Positions 1 to 9,627 of a stretch of DNA of 64,000 nucleotides are shown in pieces. The stretch is taken from contig JAMXAG010000006.1 of the NCBI GenBank assembly GCA_024281675.1, positions 62,001-126,000 of the forward strand, read 5' to 3'. Position 1 is the first letter of the stretch. Each line of letters starts with the position of its first letter. A program made the position numbers and the translations under genes. Source of the DNA: Nitrosomonas sp. (GTDB lineage: Bacteria; Pseudomonadota; Gammaproteobacteria; Burkholderiales; Nitrosomonadaceae). The notes below the pieces were generated by a model. The model saw nothing but the letters and a program-made list of their open reading frames with translations. It searched no databases and was not told where the DNA came from.

Positions 1-6
1 CCCATC

Positions 7-585
7 TCAAAAAAATTTTGATCTAAATTCGTCATACCATTTCGGCTTACATACATAAAGACCTATACATAAAAACGCCACAAAACATAAAATGGGAGTT
101 ATTCCTTTTCCTAGTATCATGGAAAATAATAGTAAATAACAAAATAATAAACGCAATTCAAAGAGCTCGAAAACATTCAGATTTACACTATCACGCCAAA
201 TTAGTTGGGTAAAAAGCAATGCGATAATGGTTAAATGAGCGTATACAATTTTTGGTTCTGAATAAGGGGGCTCGTCTTGAGGAAAAAAACCAAGATAATA
301 AAAACAAAGATACATTAAGAATACTTCAAAAATATCTATTAAGAACGAGAGCTTGCCATAGTTTTCTTTATTATATGTGGTAAGAAAAGAGGCACAAAAG
401 AAGGCGGTAAATAAACTACCAATTAATAATCGTTCTACTATATATGGATCTTGGCACTTAAAATGCTGACCAACATGGTTCACTACGGAATAAAGTACTG
501 AACCAAGAATAGCTGCATAGAGAAGCTCGTACATTAATTTATGGAGCAACTTATTGCACGTAACCACTGGTTCTTTATCGTCCAA
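7..585 (-). CDS. hypothetical polytopic membrane protein
   Basis: 192 codons from a TTG start. I do not recognise the family. The protein has about six hydrophobic stretches (near residues 20-37, 52-70, 78-100, 114-130, 143-158 and 163-180), so it is probably an inner-membrane protein. No catalytic motif is visible. The TTG has no clear Shine-Dalgarno; an internal ATG at residue 18 just before the first membrane segment is an alternative start. The gene is AT-rich and has no same-strand partner nearby, which leaves its role open. Confidence 0.5.
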   Translation of the reverse strand: MDDKEPVVTCNKLLHKLMYELLYAAILGSVLYSVVNHVGQHFKCQDPYIVERLLIGSLFTAFFCASFLTTYNKENYGKLSFLIDIFEVFLMYLCFYYLGFFPQDEPPYSEPKIVYAHLTIIALLFTQLIWRDSVNLNVFELFELRLLFCYLLLFSMILGKGITPILCFVAFLCIGLYVCKPKWYDEFRSKFF

Positions 586-785
586 GATCTTAAACTTGCT
601 ATCAAATTAGAATAAAACTAATCGTGTTAAACTACTATCTATATTGAAATAATACAAGTTCGTAGTATATAACTTCAACCTACTTTCATTTTCTCACCAA
701 CCACCCTCTCAGTAATCCTGAGTCTGTTTTAACACCGCAGCGGCAACGCAGATAGTTTTTCAACGCCTGTTAAACCCGGCAGAGA

Positions 786-1958
786 TTAAGCAATATAAAT
801 GGTTTTAAGTGGTGGAAAACCGTTAAATTCAACCGAGGAATATGAGTTGGTGTAAGCCCCCGTCGTCAACCAGTAAAGTTTGTCCCCTATGGCTAGACTT
901 TGTGGAAGTTTGTAACCTGATTGCTCATACATGATATCGGTCGAGTCACACGTGGGGCCTGCTAATATCACGGTCCCTTCGTCATTGTTGCGTTCCATTT
1001 TCGGTGTGTAAACCGGGTATTTGATTGCTTCACCTAAGGTTTCAATCAAACCTTGAAACAAACCGACATCGGAATAGACCCAGCGTGTCAGATCGGTACG
1101 GGATTTCCGAGAGATCAATACCACTTCGGAGACTAAAACTCCCGAACCTGCCACTAATGATCTGCCGGGTTCAAGAATAATCTCGGGGATATCGTCGCCA
1201 TGGTCATCCTTAAGGTATCGAATGATTTCTTCAGCATACACTTTGAATGGATTAACCTCGGAAATATAGTTTGCAGGAAACCCCCCTCCCATATTAATCA
1301 TCTTCAGAATAATATCTTCCTCATATTTCATCCAATCAAACATATATTTGACTTTTGATAGTGCGTCATCCCATACGGCAATATCTTTCTGTTGACTACC
1401 GACATGAAAAGAAATGCCATAGGGCTCCAGACCGAGTTTTTTGGCATTCACCAACAAATCAATCGCCATATCAGGATGACAACCAAATTTACGTGACAGC
1501 GGCCACTCAGCGGTATCTCCGCCTTCTACCAAAATACGAACAAAGACCCGTGAGCCCGGCGCATTCTCAGCAATCTTCTGAATATCAGCCTTTGAGTCGG
1601 TGGCATAAAGACGTACACCTTTGTCATAAGCGTATTTGATATGAGCTGCCTTTTTGATGGTGTTGCCATAAGAAACCCGATCAGGTGTAACCCCACTATC
1701 AAATACCCGATCTAGCTCAAATATGGACGCACAGTCAAAATTGGATCCCAAATCGCGTAATAAATTAATCACGGGAACCCCAGGATTCGCTTTCATGGCG
1801 TAGTGAATCTTTGCATTGGGAAAGTACATCACCATTTCTTCAAATTTTTGCTTAATCAGCGATAAATCTACGAGTAGAAAAGGTGTCTCATGCTCAACCG
1901 CGGCACTCAGGAATTTTTGCCATTGCGCTTCTGAGAAGTAATCTTGGATTTTGATCAT
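786..1958 (-). CDS. class III (alanine racemase-fold) ornithine/lysine decarboxylase
   Basis: PLP enzyme of the eukaryotic-type ornithine decarboxylase family, removing CO2 from ornithine (or lysine) to give putrescine (or cadaverine) for polyamine synthesis. Visible features are the PLP lysine in YAMKANP, HVGSQ, the glycine-rich MGGGFP, EPGRSLVAG and the C-terminal GPTCDSTD carrying the active-site Cys-Asp of this family. At 390 residues it has the usual length. I chose the ATG at 1958, preceded by AGAGAG and directly before the conserved N terminus, over an upstream in-frame codon at 2018. Substrate preference cannot be read from sequence. It stands alone; hpnG follows upstream after about 170 bp. 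Confidence 0.88.
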   Translation of the reverse strand: MIKIQDYFSEAQWQKFLSAAVEHETPFLLVDLSLIKQKFEEMVMYFPNAKIHYAMKANPGVPVINLLRDLGSNFDCASIFELDRVFDSGVTPDRVSYGNTIKKAAHIKYAYDKGVRLYATDSKADIQKIAENAPGSRVFVRILVEGGDTAEWPLSRKFGCHPDMAIDLLVNAKKLGLEPYGISFHVGSQQKDIAVWDDALSKVKYMFDWMKYEEDIILKMINMGGGFPANYISEVNPFKVYAEEIIRYLKDDHGDDIPEIILEPGRSLVAGSGVLVSEVVLISRKSRTDLTRWVYSDVGLFQGLIETLGEAIKYPVYTPKMERNNDEGTVILAGPTCDSTDIMYEQSGYKLPQSLAIGDKLYWLTTGAYTNSYSSVEFNGFPPLKTIYIA

Positions 1959-2129
1959 GATGATGTCTCTCTGTGATCTATGTTGTGAATGAGTACCTTG
2001 TCGAATTAAAAAGCACAAATACTGCTATTACTAGCGATTGCTAGTTAATGCTATTTTGAAATTCAAATGAAATACTGCGAATTTTTCATGGACGGCAATT
2101 GAGGAAGATTATAGGGTAAGAATTGTACC

Positions 2130-2831
2130 TTAGCTTGCCAAATCCGGACCAGTGGCTTGTATCACACGGGACAAGGTCTTACAGGCTGCGCGCATACCCA
2201 GTCCCATTTGAAGAAGTGTTCCGATTGGAATCGATCGGTTAAGGATTAGTGCGAGGATGCGGAGCAGGTTGGCACTACCATCCGGTTTAACAGCACTCAA
2301 CAATGCGCCAGGCGGCGAAAATTCGACGGGATCAACGATGGCGCGTATTGCAATGAAAGGAATCGCAGCATCCGCTGCAACTGTTGCCACCGCGCTGCTT
2401 TCCATATCCACAGCACAAGCACCGGTTATTTCCGCAAGTCTAAGTTTGGACTGCATTGTAGTAAGCGGTTCAACACTATTTGCCAACACACCATTAACGA
2501 CTACCGTGTTGCTAGATAACCGATGTTGTAGATGATTACGCCAATCCAGTGCAACTGGTAATAAATTTTCACCGTAGACGGCATCCGGGAGTACGAGGTC
2601 GCCTGGTTTGAGCTGCCTATCCAACGCACCTGCCACACCCAAACTTGCCAGTCTCGTTACCCCAGCATGACATAGCTGCTCTGCAGCTTTCTTTGCAGAT
2701 TCCGCGCCCATGCCGCTAAGCCATAGTACCGTATGCTGATTAATTGCGATTTTTTTGTTCATTGGAATATGCAGTGACGTTACACAGCGTGCTTCTGCAC
2801 GTAAAGCCACCACCAAACCGGTTACATTCAC
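2130..2831 (-). CDS. hpnG: hopanoid-associated nucleoside phosphorylase HpnG
   Basis: Member of the MTA/SAH-nucleosidase-like phosphorylase family. HpnG removes adenine from adenosylhopane on the way to ribosylhopane and extended bacteriohopanepolyols. The family signature VDMESSAVATVA near residue 140 and the N-terminal VALRAEARC are visible. The start is GTG at 2831, four bases after the squalene-hopene cyclase stop, so the two genes are almost certainly cotranscribed and probably translationally coupled. That adjacency is the main reason for choosing HpnG over a general methylthioadenosine nucleosidase. Confidence 0.85.
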   Translation of the reverse strand: MNVTGLVVALRAEARCVTSLHIPMNKKIAINQHTVLWLSGMGAESAKKAAEQLCHAGVTRLASLGVAGALDRQLKPGDLVLPDAVYGENLLPVALDWRNHLQHRLSSNTVVVNGVLANSVEPLTTMQSKLRLAEITGACAVDMESSAVATVAADAAIPFIAIRAIVDPVEFSPPGALLSAVKPDGSANLLRILALILNRSIPIGTLLQMGLGMRAACKTLSRVIQATGPDLAS

Positions 2832-2835
2832 CGAA

Positions 2836-4827
2836 TTAATCTCGGGTCAGCACACGATAACGTGCAAGCGCCCATAATGGGAAAAACTTTGAGTACCCAT
2901 AATAACGCAAGTAAAATACTCGTGGAAAACCAGGCGCAGTAAACCAAGGCTCGTCCCATAAGTGATTGTGATCTTGCTGAGTCAATATATAGTTAATTCC
3001 TCTGCGAACCGATTCACTTTTGACTTCACCGGCTGCCATGAGTCCCAATACTGCCCAAGCAGTTTGGAAAGCCGTACTGGTTTCAAGAAATTGCCCCGCT
3101 ATTTTTTCATCCAGATAAGAATCATTCGTTTCACCCCATCCGCCATCAACACGCTGCACTGACTCTAACCACTGCACAGCACGACGCACAGATGCATGCT
3201 GCATATCAAATTTAGCCAAGCGAAAAGCTTCCAATACAGACCAGGTGCCATAAATATAATTGGTTCCCCAGCGGCCAAACCAGGAGCCATTAGATTCTTG
3301 CTCACGCAGTAAGAAACCGATACCGCGCCATACCTCTAACTGATGCTTGCCATATTTACCGAGCAATCCCACACATCGCGCTGTCACATCACTGGTAGGT
3401 GGATCGATTAGAGCGCCATGATCAGCAAAAGGAATTTCGTTTAAATAATGATGCACGTTATCAATATCGAAAGCGGCAAACCCGCCATTTTTCGATTGCA
3501 TTCCGGCTAGCCAATTCGCTGCGCGTTCTAGCGCGTATTCATGTCGTTCCAAACCGCCTTGTTCTAATGCCCAAGCAACTGCGGCCGTATCATCCAAATC
3601 TGGATAATGTGGATTAGCATATTGAAAAGCCCATCCACCGCCCGCCAAACCTGGCTTCTTATCACGCCAATCACCGGGAGCCTCTAAAACTTGCTGCTTT
3701 ACTAACCAATCCATCGCGCGGTGTACAGGCTCTTGATCAGTTTCAAGATCTTCTTGTAATGCAAGGCCCGTTAACACGGTATCCCAAACAGGTGATGTAC
3801 AGGGTTGGCACCAAACCCGTTCTCCCTCATCCACCAATAAACCACGAAGTGCATTGCGACACTTTGCACGACTGGGATGATCATAACTGTAACCTAATAG
3901 AGCTAATGCTTCATGTGCATTGACTATGGCTGGAAAAATCGCGCCTATACCGCACTCCCCGTTCAAGCGCTCCAATATCCAATGTTCTGCGGAGCTAATC
4001 GCTTCCTGACGCAACGATTGCGGAAGTTTTGGCTCAAAACGCGACAATAAGCGTTCAACTGCCATAAATACTCGCTTCAATAAAGTATCCGGTTTTGGAA
4101 AATAATTTTGTTCTTCTTCAGGTGGGATGATAAACAATTCGCGAATATCCACTTTTCGTGGATTAATCGCTTTAGCTTTCAAGGTACAAAGAATTGACAG
4201 AGGCACCATAACAGTGCGTGACCAATAAGAAACCTTACTCAAATGAAACGGCGCCCATTTTGGCAAAAAAATAAGCTCGGCCGGCACTACAGGTACAGCC
4301 CGCCAAGGAATTTGCTGATACATAGCAAGCAGTAAGCGTGTAAATACATTCGCTTTTGCAGCACCGCCCCTTTGTAGAATCGCTTCACGCGCACATTTCA
4401 TATGCGCATCCTCGGGGGAATCGCCAACCAATTTTAGTGCGTAATAAGATTTGATCGTGCAACTGATATCAAACGCTCCGCCATAATACAGTGGCCAACC
4501 TCCGTGATTCATATCTTGCTTGTCACGAATAAAGCGGGCAATTTTATTTTCCAGTGCAACATCCACTTCATCCATGAAATGCATCATCAGTATGTATTCA
4601 GCCGGGATTGTGCAATCGGCCTCGAGTGGAAAACACCAATGTCCATCTTTTTGTTGTAACGCCAATATGGCAGAACGGGCTTGAATAAATTTTTCCTCAA
4701 GTTCATTGAGATCAACTGTTTCTTGATTCATATGAGATATTTCAACAGATGTTAGATTATTTTTTCCCATCATCGTAACTGATTGTTGATATTGCGATAT
4801 ATCATGAATTGCTTGAGGTCTATTCAT
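2836..4827 (-). CDS. shc: squalene-hopene cyclase
   Basis: 663 residues, normal for the family. Cyclises squalene to hopene/hopanol at the inner membrane. The catalytic acid motif DLDDTAAVAWAL and several QW repeats (for example QRVDGGWGE, GSWFGRWGT, KNGGFAAFD) are visible. Homologues are also called hpnF. The gene is the first of a two-gene unit with hpnG. A MlaA-type lipoprotein gene lies about 100 bp upstream on the same strand and may belong to the same transcript. The N terminus has about 35 residues of low similarity to the family, so a later start is possible. Confidence 0.95.
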   Translation of the reverse strand: MNRPQAIHDISQYQQSVTMMGKNNLTSVEISHMNQETVDLNELEEKFIQARSAILALQQKDGHWCFPLEADCTIPAEYILMMHFMDEVDVALENKIARFIRDKQDMNHGGWPLYYGGAFDISCTIKSYYALKLVGDSPEDAHMKCAREAILQRGGAAKANVFTRLLLAMYQQIPWRAVPVVPAELIFLPKWAPFHLSKVSYWSRTVMVPLSILCTLKAKAINPRKVDIRELFIIPPEEEQNYFPKPDTLLKRVFMAVERLLSRFEPKLPQSLRQEAISSAEHWILERLNGECGIGAIFPAIVNAHEALALLGYSYDHPSRAKCRNALRGLLVDEGERVWCQPCTSPVWDTVLTGLALQEDLETDQEPVHRAMDWLVKQQVLEAPGDWRDKKPGLAGGGWAFQYANPHYPDLDDTAAVAWALEQGGLERHEYALERAANWLAGMQSKNGGFAAFDIDNVHHYLNEIPFADHGALIDPPTSDVTARCVGLLGKYGKHQLEVWRGIGFLLREQESNGSWFGRWGTNYIYGTWSVLEAFRLAKFDMQHASVRRAVQWLESVQRVDGGWGETNDSYLDEKIAGQFLETSTAFQTAWAVLGLMAAGEVKSESVRRGINYILTQQDHNHLWDEPWFTAPGFPRVFYLRYYGYSKFFPLWALARYRVLTRD

Positions 4828-4924
4828 AGTTTTCTGGAAATCCTATTTAATACAAACATTAAAAAAATGATCAATTTCATTCGAATTGCCAAACTCCTGT
4901 AATACTGAACAAAAGTCACAGTTT

Positions 4925-5740
4925 CTACTTTTTACCATCTTTATCAAAGGGATTATCCTGGAAAGGCTCGTAATATAAATCTAATGGCAGTTTACCGTCA
5001 TGCACCAAGAATTCACGTTGCTGCATAGAAGCCTCTCTCACGAATAGATAAGGATCAATAGCCGCTTCATCACGAATTCGCATCGGACCAACCAAACGAG
5101 CTCGTTTATCAATAGCACCCAGAAAACCTAATGGAACTGTGACAGGAGAACCAATGACGAGGCCCGCATAAAAAAGTGCATTGGTTAAAAGCCCAACCGG
5201 TATGCCCGTAACGTCACGTTGACTGCTTGGCCCAAGTAAAGGGATAAACAAATAGGATCCTGGTGTAACGCCCCACACTCCAAGCGTCTGGCCAAAATCC
5301 TCGTCGTGTTCCTGTAATCCCATATGTGTAGCCATATCAAACAAACCAAACAAGCCAATGGATGAATTAATGGCAAAACGTAGCGTATCTTGAAATCCCT
5401 GTTTAATTTTACCTTGCAAGAAATCATTCAATACCACATTTGGATATGATAAGTTATCATAAAAATTTCCAATGGAACGCTGCGCAGCATTCGGCACATA
5501 GTCAATGTAGGTATTGACAATCGGCATAAATACGGTGCGATCGATACGATCGGTAAAATCATACGCAGCACGATTGATGTCTTCATGGGGATCGACCGCA
5601 TCCGCCTGTTGATCACTTGATTTTAGCGTTGAAGCACAGCCCTGAAAAAGCAAAGCAATGAACAAGACTAAAACACACAATAAAAAATGCTTCCTAAGAA
5701 TACAATCCACTGCAGTTAAAATGGGGATATTTCTTTTCAT
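4925..5740 (-). CDS. mlaA: MlaA/VacJ-family outer-membrane lipoprotein
   Basis: 271 residues. An N-terminal hydrophobic segment ends in a lipobox (LLFQGC, Cys about residue 35), so this is a lipoprotein. The body matches MlaA: DPHEDINRAAYDFTDRID, YIDYVPNAAQRSIGNFYDNL, SSIGLFGLFDMATHMGL and EDFGQTLGVWGV. MlaA removes mislocalised phospholipid from the outer leaflet of the outer membrane and passes it to the Mla system. The rest of that system is not in this window. Its place next to hopanoid genes suggests a shared role in membrane lipid order; that is inference. Confidence 0.9.
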   Translation of the reverse strand: MKRNIPILTAVDCILRKHFLLCVLVLFIALLFQGCASTLKSSDQQADAVDPHEDINRAAYDFTDRIDRTVFMPIVNTYIDYVPNAAQRSIGNFYDNLSYPNVVLNDFLQGKIKQGFQDTLRFAINSSIGLFGLFDMATHMGLQEHDEDFGQTLGVWGVTPGSYLFIPLLGPSSQRDVTGIPVGLLTNALFYAGLVIGSPVTVPLGFLGAIDKRARLVGPMRIRDEAAIDPYLFVREASMQQREFLVHDGKLPLDLYYEPFQDNPFDKDGKK

Positions 5741-5807
5741 TTATAAGTATTTTTTTCACACTTCTCTTACATCTTACAAAATGTATTGATCTTGTTATTA
5801 ATCCGTT

Positions 5808-6094
5808 CTAAAGCCATCGACAGACTTTATCCACTAAGATTTTTCGTGCCGATTCTTGTAGAAAAACAAATTCATACTTCGCTTTGTCACTATTAAAAAG
5901 CATATGCATTTTTTCGAATTTACGAAATCTAAGCCAGTGCTCACCAACAAAGCTGCAGCCTGATAACCCTTTGTCCAAAGAAATGAAGCTGTTCAACAAG
6001 TTTTTTTTGCGCGACAATACAGGCTTGGTATTTCACTGATTGTGTGTTTTACGTTGGCATCTACGACACTCTTTTTATTCTCATTCTCGGTCAT
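5808..6094 (-). pseudogene. possible frameshifted small gene, unknown
   Basis: Two open stretches in different frames meet at a run of eight A (minus strand; T at 6001-6008). The first starts at ATG 6094 (MTENENKKSVVDANVK...) and reads to the A run. The second continues for about 65 residues to TAA at 5808 and ends ARKILVDKVCRWL. Adding or removing one A joins them into one protein of about 95 residues. I do not recognise it. It could be a decayed gene, a consensus error at the homopolymer, or chance. Confidence 0.25.
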
Positions 6095-6194
6095 AATTGA
6101 TTCAGTCGAAGTATACACGAGTACCTCAATATCATGTTTCGTTGCTTTGGTCAGAACGATTCATGCACCCGCAAAGTTGACTAGAAACAAATAA

Positions 6195-6214
6195 CCCCGC
6201 CGCAAGCGGCGGGG
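6195..6214 (-). terminator. Rho-independent terminator of the ExbB/TolQ-like gene
   Basis: A GC-only stem, CCCCGCCGC/GCGGCGGGG, with a two-base centre is followed on the minus strand by TTATTTGTTT. It lies 38 bases past the stop of the gene ending at 6252. Confidence 0.8.
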
Positions 6215-6251
6215 AATACAACCCGAAGAGATTCAAATCGATTGGGAAAAA

Positions 6252-6860
6252 TCAATTTTCTCGCTCACCATGCACCATTTCAATTAATTTTAATGCTTGC
6301 AATTCCATTTCAAGCACAAAGCCATCGACTTTTGCACGAAAATAGCGATAAAAAATCATACTGGGTATCGCTACTAATATACCAAACGCCGCATTATATA
6401 ATGCCACCGAAATTCCATAGGCTAGTTGCGCTGGATTACTGCCAGTAGGAGAATTGGAGCCAAAAATTTCAATCATACCCACCAACGTACCAAATAATCC
6501 CATCAACGGACTTAATGCGGCAATCGTACCCAATGTTGTCAGATAACGATTCAAATCATAGGCAACAGCTCGACCAGATTCTTCTATGGATTCTTTCATA
6601 ATCTCGCGCGATTTTTTGATATTTTTTAACCCAGCCGCCAAGATCTCTCCTAACGGAGAATGCTTCTTCAAACGCTCAATCATTTCTGAATTGGCGCCAT
6701 TTCTCTGATACTCGTTAAACACCTTAGGAAGAAGATCTTGGGGTGAAATTATCTTCAAACGCAAGGCCCACATCCGTTCAATAATGATACCCACGGCAAC
6801 AATAGATGCAATGATGATGGGCCAAATCGGCCAACCGGCTGCTTGAATCAAAGATAACAT
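6252..6860 (-). CDS. MotA/TolQ/ExbB proton-channel family protein
   Basis: 202 residues with three membrane segments (about 8-28, 108-132, 150-172). The family signature LGTIAALSPLMGLFGTLVGM is followed by the third helix QLAYGISVALYNAAFGILVAIP. Such proteins form the proton channel that, with an ExbD/TolR partner, powers TonB or Tol in the envelope. The ATG at 6860 has a good Shine-Dalgarno (GGAG). No ExbD/TolR gene follows; the transcript ends at a strong terminator. Divergent xseA lies upstream. Confidence 0.88.
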   Translation of the reverse strand: MLSLIQAAGWPIWPIIIASIVAVGIIIERMWALRLKIISPQDLLPKVFNEYQRNGANSEMIERLKKHSPLGEILAAGLKNIKKSREIMKESIEESGRAVAYDLNRYLTTLGTIAALSPLMGLFGTLVGMIEIFGSNSPTGSNPAQLAYGISVALYNAAFGILVAIPSMIFYRYFRAKVDGFVLEMELQALKLIEMVHGEREN

Positions 6861-7149
6861 GCATAAATCTCCTTAATGGCAAATGAATTGGAATATGCTA
6901 CAACAAGGAACTTTTTACCCAAATCGATCATTTTATAACTTTATCTGGGACTTTGACAGTTGATGATTAACTAAATCGGGCTACCCAATCCTAGGTCAAT
7001 CAATATACTTTAATTTCCATCCATAATTTCTATAACTTGCTCAATGATTAACACGCTCATAAAAAATTGTAATCACTACCATTATAAGATTACCCAAATA
7101 TCATCCTACCGCTAATTTTTCTATTTAATAAAAGGAAACGCTGTTATCC

Positions 7150-8502
7150 ATGAATCTACCCTACTCACTAGAAAATTCGACATCTCGAATACTGACCGTT
7201 AGTGAATTAAACCGCAACACGAAGCAACTCTTAGAACAAAATATCCCTTTATTATGGGTGCAAGGAGAAATTTCCAACTTGAAACGGTATCCGTCTGGGC
7301 ATTGGTATTTTTCTTTAAAAGATAGTGCTGCGCAGATACGCTGTGTTTTTTTCAATCATAAAAATTATGCGATAGATTGGCAACTCAAAGACGGCATGCA
7401 CATCGAAGCTCTCGCGCTGGTAACTATTTATGAGTCTCGCGGGGATTATCAACTCAATATCGAAACCATGCGTCAAGCAGGTCTGGGAAAACTATATGAA
7501 GCATTTGAACGGTTAAAATCCAAGTTAGAAAATGCTGGATTATTTCGTGCCGAGAATAAAAAAACACTATCAAACTTTCCTAAACAAGTCGGCGTTATCA
7601 CTTCACCCAATACCGCAGCATTACGCGATGTGCTCGCCACGATGCAACGCCGCACCCCATCTCTTCCTATCATCATCTATCCCACTTTAGTGCAAGGAAA
7701 AATGGCCGCCACTGAAATCGTCAATACCATAGAGATTGCATGTCAACGCAAGGAATGCGATGTATTGATTCTTTGCCGTGGAGGAGGCAGCATCGAAGAT
7801 TTATGGGCATTTAATGAGGAAATTGTTGCACTTGCTATAGCGAATAGCTCCATTCCAATTGTCAGCGGTATCGGTCACGAAACAGATTTTACTATTGCTG
7901 ATTTTGTCGCGGATCGACGCGCGCCAACCCCGACCGGCGCAGCCGAATTGATTGGCCAAGATCACTCCGAACTGAATCATCACCTGAAGAAGCTGTTTAA
8001 CCATTTAAATCACAGCGTGCTTCGTCATGTAGAGCGGATTATGCAAAAAGTCGATACGTTCTCCTATCGACTCGTCTATCCGGGAAACAATATTCAGCGT
8101 CAAACGATACGCTTACACTACTTAACAAAACAATTAAGCAACATCTGGAGACATGCGATAGAAAAAAGAGCATGGAAGCTAAATCAGTCTAAAAAATATC
8201 TTCTAACGAATAGCCCCAATATCTCACAAACCTTAACACATACAGCAAAACTGGCAATGTCTCTAAGCAGCGGTTTTTCCCGTTATACCGAATTACGACT
8301 ACAGCACATCAAGTCATTCGATTTACTATTAGCGCAATTGAATCCACAATTAGTATTAAAACGCGGTTATAGCATTACGTATAACGCCAGTGATGGCACA
8401 TTGATACACGACAGTAAACAAATCAAACCTGGCGATAATATTCAGGTAAAATTCGCTCATGGATCCTGTGAAGCACATATCAAGAAGATCAATAATATCT
8501 GA
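7150..8502 (+). CDS. xseA: exodeoxyribonuclease VII large subunit
   Basis: 450 residues, usual length. N-terminal OB-fold DNA-binding domain (about 15-115, with LWVQGEISNLKRYPSGHWYF) and the exonuclease VII catalytic domain containing GVITSPNTAALRDVL, CRGGGSIEDLWAFNEE and GIGHETDFTIADFVADRRAPTP. A coiled region follows and then the conserved C-terminal LKRGYSIT. With XseB (not in this window) it degrades single-stranded DNA. The 289 bp upstream, shared with the divergent ExbB/TolQ-like gene, must hold both promoters. It is AT-rich and I could not place them with confidence. Confidence 0.95.
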   Translation: MNLPYSLENSTSRILTVSELNRNTKQLLEQNIPLLWVQGEISNLKRYPSGHWYFSLKDSAAQIRCVFFNHKNYAIDWQLKDGMHIEALALVTIYESRGDYQLNIETMRQAGLGKLYEAFERLKSKLENAGLFRAENKKTLSNFPKQVGVITSPNTAALRDVLATMQRRTPSLPIIIYPTLVQGKMAATEIVNTIEIACQRKECDVLILCRGGGSIEDLWAFNEEIVALAIANSSIPIVSGIGHETDFTIADFVADRRAPTPTGAAELIGQDHSELNHHLKKLFNHLNHSVLRHVERIMQKVDTFSYRLVYPGNNIQRQTIRLHYLTKQLSNIWRHAIEKRAWKLNQSKKYLLTNSPNISQTLTHTAKLAMSLSSGFSRYTELRLQHIKSFDLLLAQLNPQLVLKRGYSITYNASDGTLIHDSKQIKPGDNIQVKFAHGSCEAHIKKINNI

Positions 8503-8565
8503 TGCTTTACTTGAGGGTACAAAACTCAAATACTCTTTTCTTGATCAAATAAAATCAATCCCCTT

Positions 8566-8943
8566 ATGTCAAAAACATTTCTTATTCTAGGCACACTCAA
8601 TACCTTTATTTGTATTTTATTAGGTGCCTTTGGCGCGCACGGTCTGAAAAAAATGTTATCCAGCGATATGCTGACAGTATATAACACCGCTGTGCAATAT
8701 CATTTCTACCATGCTTTCGGTATTCTTGTAATTGGCCTATTATTACAGCATCTTCCCAACTCACGGCTGATTCCTATTGCCGGTTGGTTAATGCTCCTTG
8801 GTATTATTCTGTTCAGCTTCAGTCTTTATGCCATAAGTATCTCAGGAGGCATACCCGGTCTTGGTATTGTTACACCCTTTGGTGGCGTTTCATTTCTGAG
8901 CGCATGGTTGTTACTTACTTACGCAATATGGAAAGGAAAGTAA
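8566..8943 (+). CDS. DUF423 small membrane protein (YgdD-like)
   Basis: 125 residues with four membrane helices. DUF423 features are visible: LGAFGAHGLKKML in the first loop, YNTAVQYHFYHAFGIL, and a C-terminal PFGGVSFLSAWLLL. The function is not known for the family. It starts 63 bp after xseA on the same strand and could be cotranscribed. Confidence 0.85.
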   Translation: MSKTFLILGTLNTFICILLGAFGAHGLKKMLSSDMLTVYNTAVQYHFYHAFGILVIGLLLQHLPNSRLIPIAGWLMLLGIILFSFSLYAISISGGIPGLGIVTPFGGVSFLSAWLLLTYAIWKGK

Positions 8944-9106
8944 CACATTGAATCACAAACTTTTAATACTTGAGTTCTCATCTTATTCATGCCCCAAGTG
9001 TGCAACAATCTTTTCCATGCTATGTTCGATCACTTTTTCGTACTGACCACAGTTCTCATGTTGTTTCGGTATTAATTCACATTTTAAGAAAACATCGAAA
9101 AATTAA

Positions 9107-9604
9107 ATGAGATTAATCTTTTTATTAATTTTTTTAAGTTGCATTGGTCTTTTAGGCTATGCACAGTACTTACAGCACGTCCAAGGATTACTACCATGTC
9201 CATTGTGCGTAGCGCAGCGCGTTGCTTATTGGTTGATCGGCGTGACCGCCTTAATAGCTTTTCTGCATAACCCAAGTTTGACTGGAAACCGTTTCTATAG
9301 CATTTTTATAATGTTTTTCGCCTTCTTGGGAGGTATTGTCGCTGCCCGACACGCATGGCTCATACGCTATCCGGAATCATTTGAATGTGGCATCAGTCCT
9401 GAAGAAGCCTTTCTTAATTCTTTACCGATCGCAGAATGGTGGCCCGGAATGTTCGAGGCCAATGGTGATTGTGCCAATATAGATTGGGAATTTTTAAGCT
9501 TAACGATACCCGATTGGTCATTTCTGGCTTTTATTATATTGATTTGCATAGCATTCTTCCCCATATTGAAATACAGGAAAAATCCAAATAGCAAATCCAT
9601 TTAA
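9107..9604 (+). CDS. dsbB: disulfide bond formation protein DsbB
   Basis: 165 residues, four membrane helices. The first periplasmic loop carries the redox pair in LLPCPLCVAQRVAYW (CxxC). The second loop carries the other pair (ESFECG and ANGDCAN). DsbB reoxidises periplasmic DsbA and passes electrons to quinone, which matters here because several multihaem cytochromes are folded in the periplasm. DsbA is not in the window. The start ATG has no obvious Shine-Dalgarno. Confidence 0.92.
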   Translation: MRLIFLLIFLSCIGLLGYAQYLQHVQGLLPCPLCVAQRVAYWLIGVTALIAFLHNPSLTGNRFYSIFIMFFAFLGGIVAARHAWLIRYPESFECGISPEEAFLNSLPIAEWWPGMFEANGDCANIDWEFLSLTIPDWSFLAFIILICIAFFPILKYRKNPNSKSI

Positions 9605-9627
9605 GCAGAGAATCGCTTAGGTTTTAC

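Noticed and set aside
5185-5616. Other-frame open stretches inside mlaA
   Set aside because: They are shadows of the lipoprotein gene, which has a lipobox and conserved MlaA motifs.
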